DNA of 64,000 nt, taken from positions 2,158,501 to 2,222,500 of the forward strand of contig CM067064.1 in the NCBI GenBank assembly GCA_033980235.1. The letters run 5' to 3'. Source of the DNA: Diadema setosum. Taxonomy: Eukaryota > Echinodermata > Echinoidea > Diadematoida > Diadematidae. The notes beneath the pieces are model-generated. The model was not told the origin of the DNA. It saw only the letters and a list, made by a program, of their open reading frames with translations, and did no database searches. This document shows, in pieces, positions 58,555 to 64,000 of the stretch. The position numbers and the translations under genes were made by a program. Within the stretch, counting starts at the first letter, position 1; each line of letters begins with the position of its first letter.

Positions 58555-59943
58555 AGAAGTATTGCAACAAGTTCACTCGGTTGACATCAGGTTCATCCGT
58601 ATTTTATTGCTACTCGGAGTTTCATGCCACCTTCATTTAGGGGCAATCATCAGGCAATGATTAAATACATCCCAGAAATGCATTTGGATTGAATTAACGC
58701 ATTTTTAGCGCGTGATACCAAAACAAAAACAAAACAAAACAAACTATACGCGCCTGGACCATAGGGACCAGTGCGCACTTAATCATATCCATTATTACGT
58801 ATATCGGGCAATAATTAAACCGTTGGACAATGCATCGACACCATAAGCTTGTGCGCTATGACCGTAGTTACCAGCGCATACTGAATCACATTCATTATTA
58901 CGCAATAATAATAATTACAATTGTTCAATGCATCGGATAGACTTGACGCGCTTTATAGCGCGTGACAAAATAACAAAATGACAAAGTAACAATAGAGGCC
59001 AGTGCGTACTGAATCACTTTCATTATTACGTATGGGTAATAGCATCTGGAGATTTGCATTGATGTAAAGAAAGCCCAGGTGTATACATGCATCAAATTAA
59101 CCAAATATGCGATGAATTATTAAACAAAATTGTTAAGAGTTATTAAACAAATAAATTGTAGTGAAGATAGGTCACAATTAGATGCAGAATACTGAAAGAT
59201 GGATTATTGCGGAAATCCTTCAGTAAACAGGAGGACACGACGATTTCAATCTAAGACTTGAAATTACAGATGTAGAATTTATTTTCATGGCGGCACTTCG
59301 ACACAAGTTCTGTCATCTAATTGTGACCTATCTTCACTACAATTTATTTGTTTAATAACTCTTAACAATTTTGTTTAATAATTCATCGCATATTTGGTTA
59401 ATTTGATGCATGTATACACCTGGGCTTTCTTTACATCAATGCAAATCTCCAGATGCTATTACCCATACGTAATAATGAAAGTGATTCAGTACGCACTGGC
59501 CTCTATTGTTACTTTGTCATTTTGTTATTTTGTCACGCGCTATAAAGCGCGTCAAGTCTATCCGATGCATTGAACAATTGTAATTATTATTATTGCGTAA
59601 TAATGAATGTGATTCAGTATGCGCTGGTAACTACGGTCATAGCGCACAAGCTTATGGTGTCGATGCATTGTCCAACGGTTTAATTATTGCCCGATATACG
59701 TAATAATGGATATGATTAAGTGCGCACTGGTCCCTATGGTCCAGGCGCGTATAGTTTGTTTTGTTTTGTTTTTGTTTTGGTATCACGCGCTAAAAATGCG
59801 TTAATTCAATCCAAATGCATTTCTGGGATGTATTTAATCATTGCCTGATGATTGCCCCTAAATGAAGGTGGCATGAAACTCCGAGTAGCAATAAAATACG
59901 GATGAACCTGATGTCAACCGAGTGAACTTGTTGCAATACTTCT
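58555..59943. mobile_element. Fold-back element with 630-bp arms
   Basis: Left arm 58555-59184 and right arm 59314-59943 are reverse complements of equal length with no mismatch seen by eye. The spacer is 129 bases. It lies in the AT tract of a satellite unit; about 60 bases left of the arm (58493-58554) are present only on that side. There is no ORF. Inside the arms are GCGCGTGA-type motifs next to CATTATTACGTA. Confidence 0.75.
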
Positions 59944-61022
59944 CTATATATATATATATATATATCACCATCAATGGTTTATATGTCGTCCGAAGGACTA
60001 ACCATGTTATGCTGATGAATGGAAATGAACCCCATAGTATGATTATTAGAATGCAGATTTAACACACAGGCGAAAGGTCATTAGCAGTAAATCCTCCTGA
60101 TCATCATCAACGATGCATCTTGCCGCCGTGTTCGAGGTCACCCACAGATCCTCGTCACATCTTTAAAAACACTCCGAAAAAATACCAGACTACTAGATAA
60201 GCTGTTATTTTCACGAATTTCGCGAATCTCAGTTTGACCGCGAATTTAACACACGCGAAAATGTCACCATACGCTAAGATAGTAGTGCGCTTATGTAGGC
60301 CTCTGTGTCAATTCGCGAAAACAACATCTCGCGAAAATGTCTGTGACCTCATTCGCGAAAATATCTGTTTTCAGCAGTTCTCCGTTTCCCAGTTCAAGAC
60401 GCAGGAAAACCCACATTAAACATGTTTGACAGCAAAGAATGGTGCAAAATGATGCCGGATAAAAAGACAGTTTGCGTATATTCAGGTGTATATATATATC
60501 TCACCATCATTGGTTTGTATGTCGTCCGAAGGACTAACCATGTTATGCTGATGAATGCATTGAACCCCATCATAGTATGATTATTAAAATGCAGATTTAA
60601 GACACAGGCGAAAGGTCATTAGCAGTAAATCCTCCTGATCATCATCAACGATGCATCTTGCCGCCGTGTTCGAGGTCACCCACAGGTCCTCTTCACATCT
60701 TTAAAAACACTCCGAAAAACATACCAGACTACTAGATAAGCTGTTATTTTCACGAATTTCGCGAATCTCAGTTTGACCGCGAATTTAACACACGCGAAAA
60801 TGTCACCATACGCTAAGATAGTACAGGTAGTGCGCTTATGTAGGCCTCTGTCAATTCGCGAAAACAACATCTCGCGAAAATGTCTGTGACCTCATTCGCG
60901 AAAAGTTAAAGCAGTTCTCCGTTTCCCAGTTCAAGACGCAGGAAAACCCACATTAAACATGTTTGACAGCAAAGAATGGTGCAAAATGATGCCGGATAAG
61001 AAGACAGTTTGCGTATATTCAG

Positions 61023-61067
<45 letters not shown>

Positions 61068-61579
61068 CATCAATGGTTTATATGTCGTCCGAAGGACTAA
61101 CCATGTTATGCTGATGAATGGAAATGAACCCCATAGTATGATTATTAGAATGCAGATTTAACACACAGGCGAAAGGTCATTAGCAGTAAATCCTCCTGAT
61201 CATCATCAATGATGCATCTTGCCGCCGTGTTCGAGGTCACCCACAGATCCTCGTCACATCTTTAAAAACACTCCGAAAAACATACCAGACTACTAGATAA
61301 GCTGTTATTTTCACGAATTTCGCGAATCTCAGTTTGACCGCGAATTTAACACACGCGAAAATGTCACCATACGCTAAGATAGTAGTGCGCTTATGTAGGC
61401 CTCTGTGTCAATTCGCGAAAACAACATCTCGCGAAAATGTCTGTGACCTCATTCGCGAAAAGTTAAAGCAGTTCTCCGTTTCCCAGTTCAAGACGCAGGA
61501 AAACCCACATTAAACATGTTTGACAGCAAAGAATGGTGCAAAATGATGCCGGAAAAAAAGACAGTTTGCGTATATTCAG

Positions 61580-61617
<38 letters not shown>

Positions 61618-61620
<3 letters not shown>

Positions 61621-62899
61621 GACGAACTCGCCTTCTCGTCGTGAAGTTATTAGAGTGTATTCGACTGTTTGTACAAATGCCTCCGCGAGCCGTGTCAGGA
61701 TGGCCGAGTAGGCGGGGTTCGTTTTGTTGCAGTTTACAACGATCCCTTTAAATTACTAAAACTACAAGTCTGTACGCTACCATGTATTATGTTGTGTCAC
61801 AAGCAGCTCACTAACACAAGCGGCACACATATCAAGTTCAGCATTACTTAGAGTATGTCACTCCCAAGCGTCACTTGTAGAGAATGTTAAATTGGTAACA
61901 CTTATTGTAGAGAATGTTAAATTAGTAACACTTATTTTGTTACCAACTTTTGCTACCAACTCTTGCTACCAAGTTCTGCTACCAAGTTTTGTTACCAACT
62001 CTACTACCAACTCTTGCTACCAACTTTTGCTACCAACTCAGTCACGCTAACGTGGAACACCTTTCACAACCATATGGTGGCACAGGTATCGTTGATGGCA
62101 TGGGGTAAAAGTGCTGTATCGCCCCGTTACCAACTTCTTCAGGCGGCGACTGGAACTTGGATTGGGCACGGACTATGCGACAAGTCACATTACCATTATA
62201 CCCGAAATCCAATGACGACGACTGGAACTTGGATTGGGCACGGACTATGCGACAAGTCACATTACCAATATACCCGAAATCCAACAGGAACGTTGCTCCA
62301 GCTCAGGAACATGTACCACCAACTCTGCATACCGCTGCTTGGTGATATCACTCTCAAGAAGATACAGTGAAGGCAGCAATTCAGGAACACATGTACAGTT
62401 TATTACATATAGAAGTGAACATTAACAACACATTTGAAATGTATCATACACGGGCTACTTATTGCGGACTATGTCACACAACGGCCACTTTATATGCCTC
62501 CCCTCCTATCGCGGATGAAGGAGGCAATCCCGCACGGCCGTGAGCATCGCGGGAAATATCCGCAGTAGTCCTTCAAATTATTTACAATGTTGGCGTGGTT
62601 ATTAAATTCGTACAACGATTATACATTTTAGCAGTATCTCTTGTACATGGTTACTTTAATTCGGCATGTATCATCGGTCTAAACCGGAGTTGGTATTAAA
62701 ATAATCCAAACTTGCCTATGATAAACAAGTAACCACATATTTAATAATACATGTTAAAACTCATAATAATGCACTACCACATTAAAATGTTTGCTCAACG
62801 TTCCGATAGTGCCCCCTTTCTATGCTATAGGCGCAATCGATCATAACAAATTATAATCGAAACGGTTAAATCGAATCGGTTCCACCGAATTTCGTTACA
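61618..62899. mobile_element. Solo-LTR-like insertion in the satellite
   Basis: The insert begins TGTGACGAA and ends TTCGTTACA, so it has TG...CA ends that are a 9-bp inverted repeat with one mismatch. It splits the AT tract of a satellite unit. Inside are a GCTACCAACTCTT-type minisatellite (about 61930-62040) and a 72-bp tandem duplication (62147-62218 and 62219-62286). At 1282 bp without pol or gag it fits a solo LTR; a non-autonomous DNA transposon is the alternative. Confidence 0.5.
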
Positions 62900-64000
62900 A
62901 TATATATATATCACCATCAATGGTTTATATGTCGTCCGAAGGACTAACCATGTTATGCTGATGAATGGAAATGAACCCCATAGTATGATTATTAGAATGC
63001 AGATTTAACACACAGGCGAAAGGTCATTAGCAGTAAATCCTCCTGATCATCATCAATGATGCATCTTGCCGCCGTGTTCGAGGTCACCCACAGATCCTCG
63101 TCACATCTTTAAAAACACTCCGAAAAACATACCAGACTACTAGATAAGCTGTTATTTTCACGAATTTCGCGAATCTCAGTTTGACCGCGAATTTAACACA
63201 CGCGAAAATGTCACCATACGCTAAGATAGTAGTGCGCTTATGTAGGCCTCTGTGTCAATTCGCGAAAACAACATCTCGCGAAAATATCTGTGACCTCATT
63301 CGCGAAAATATCTGTTTTCAGCAGTTCTCCGTTTCCCAGTTCAAGACGCAGGAAAACCCACATTAAACATGTTTGACAGCAAAGAATGGTGCAAAATGAT
63401 GCCGGATAAAAAGACAGTTTGCGTATATTCAGGTGTATATATATATATCTCACCATCAATGGTTTATATGTCGTCCGAAGGACTAACCATGTTATGCTGA
63501 TGAATGCATTGAACCCCATCATAGTATGATTATTAAAATGCAGATTTAAGACACAGGCGAAAGGTCATTAGCAGTAAATCCTCCTGATCATCATCAACGA
63601 TGCATCTTGCCGCCGTGTTCGAGGTCACCCACAGATCCTCGTCACATCTTTAAAAACACTCCGAAAAACATACCAGACTACTAGATAAGCTGTTATTTTC
63701 ACGAATTTCGCGAATCTCAGTTTGACCGCGAATTTAACACACGCGAAAATGTCACCATACGCTAAGATAGTAGTGCGCTTATGTAGGCCTCTGTGTCAAT
63801 TCGCGAAAACAACATCTCGCGAAAATATCTGTGACCTCATTCGCGAAAATATCTGTTTTCAGCAGTTCTCCGTTTCCCAGTTCAAGACGCAGGAAAACCC
63901 ACATTAAACATGTTTGACAGCAAAGAATGGTGCAAAATGATGCCGGATAAAAAGACAGTTTGCGTATATTCAGGTGTATATATATATATCTCACCATCAA

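Larger units (their letters stand above)
57802..64000. repeat. Satellite-like array, about 540-bp unit with TTCGCGAA motifs
   Basis: The sequence GCAGTTCTCCGTTTCCCAG recurs at 57802, 58342, 60374, 60911, 61468, 63321 and 63862, giving spacings of 537-557 between uninterrupted copies. Each unit has an AT dinucleotide tract after CATATTCAGGTG-type sequence, then TCACCATCAATGG. It also has a block with several TTCGCGAA or CTCGCGAA motifs. Small in-frame peptides in it recur only because the DNA recurs. The array continues past the right edge. Confidence 0.85.

Noticed and set aside
62042..62370. Coding frames in the solo-LTR-like insert
   Set aside because: They are explained by the 72-bp duplication and minisatellite and have no recognisable domain.
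60234..63907. 61-codon frame (MTANLTHAK...) repeated in the satellite
   Set aside because: It is short, repeats with the satellite unit and is broken in other copies.

Overview
The window is animal nuclear DNA, most likely from an echinoderm or another non-vertebrate deuterostome. The support is short coding exons with GT-AG introns, very large repeat-filled introns, tRNA-derived SINEs, and above all a gene joining Notch-type EGF exons to a C-terminal avidin domain, the architecture of the sea-urchin fibropellins. Assignment to a class or species is not possible from the sequence alone.

Positions 125-47095 (+ strand): the 3' half of a fibropellin-like gene. Six EGF exons (125, 3277, 4770, 6719, 7681, 8870) each encode one 38-39 residue EGF module and have symmetric phase-1 boundaries. 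Three exons (9623, 45785, 47029) then encode an avidin-like domain that ends at a TAG at 47093-47095. Signal peptide and earlier modules lie upstream of the window. The introns hold several non-autonomous elements: two short Helitron-like elements (717-2069, 2163-3027), MITEs (4413, 4944, 6493), a fold-back, SINE relics and a pentanucleotide microsatellite.

Positions 9831-45607: the intron inside the avidin domain is 36 kb long. It contains a tRNA-SINE whose (TTA)n tail is interrupted by a 35.5-kb head-to-tail array of 14 copies of one non-coding element (mostly about 2.6 kb). Each copy ends in a hairpin followed by CTAG-T, and full copies start with an 11-bp-stem hairpin that shares its sequence with an inverted motif near the 3' end. 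This is Helitron/Helentron-type (HINE-like) end structure. Some copies are inserted inside the (TTC)n tract of others. Each unit contains smaller modules of about 560 and 170 bp, many TGACGTCA octamers, direct AGGTCA-type repeats and CG-rich alternating purine-pyrimidine tracts. The two elements in the first intron have the same design, so three families with this layout occur in one gene.

Positions 47096-53218 carry no recognisable gene. Positions 53219-56458 (- strand) hold an intronless coding region for a 1079-residue secreted leucine-rich-repeat protein with an LRRCT cap, one Ig-like domain and a C-terminal hydrophobic tail suggesting a GPI anchor. A splice acceptor two bases before the ATG implies a 5'-UTR exon further right, and a GC box plus TATA-like pair at 57347-57434 is a candidate promoter. 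The two genes are convergent.

Positions 57802-64000: a satellite-like array of about 540-bp units rich in TTCGCGAA motifs and carrying an AT dinucleotide tract. Two copies are interrupted in that AT tract, one by a fold-back element with 630-bp arms and no mismatch seen by eye, the other by a 1.28-kb solo-LTR-like element. The array runs off the right edge.

No rRNA, CRISPR, prokaryotic or viral genes were found. All length, identity and count statements come from reading by eye; no alignment or database search was run.
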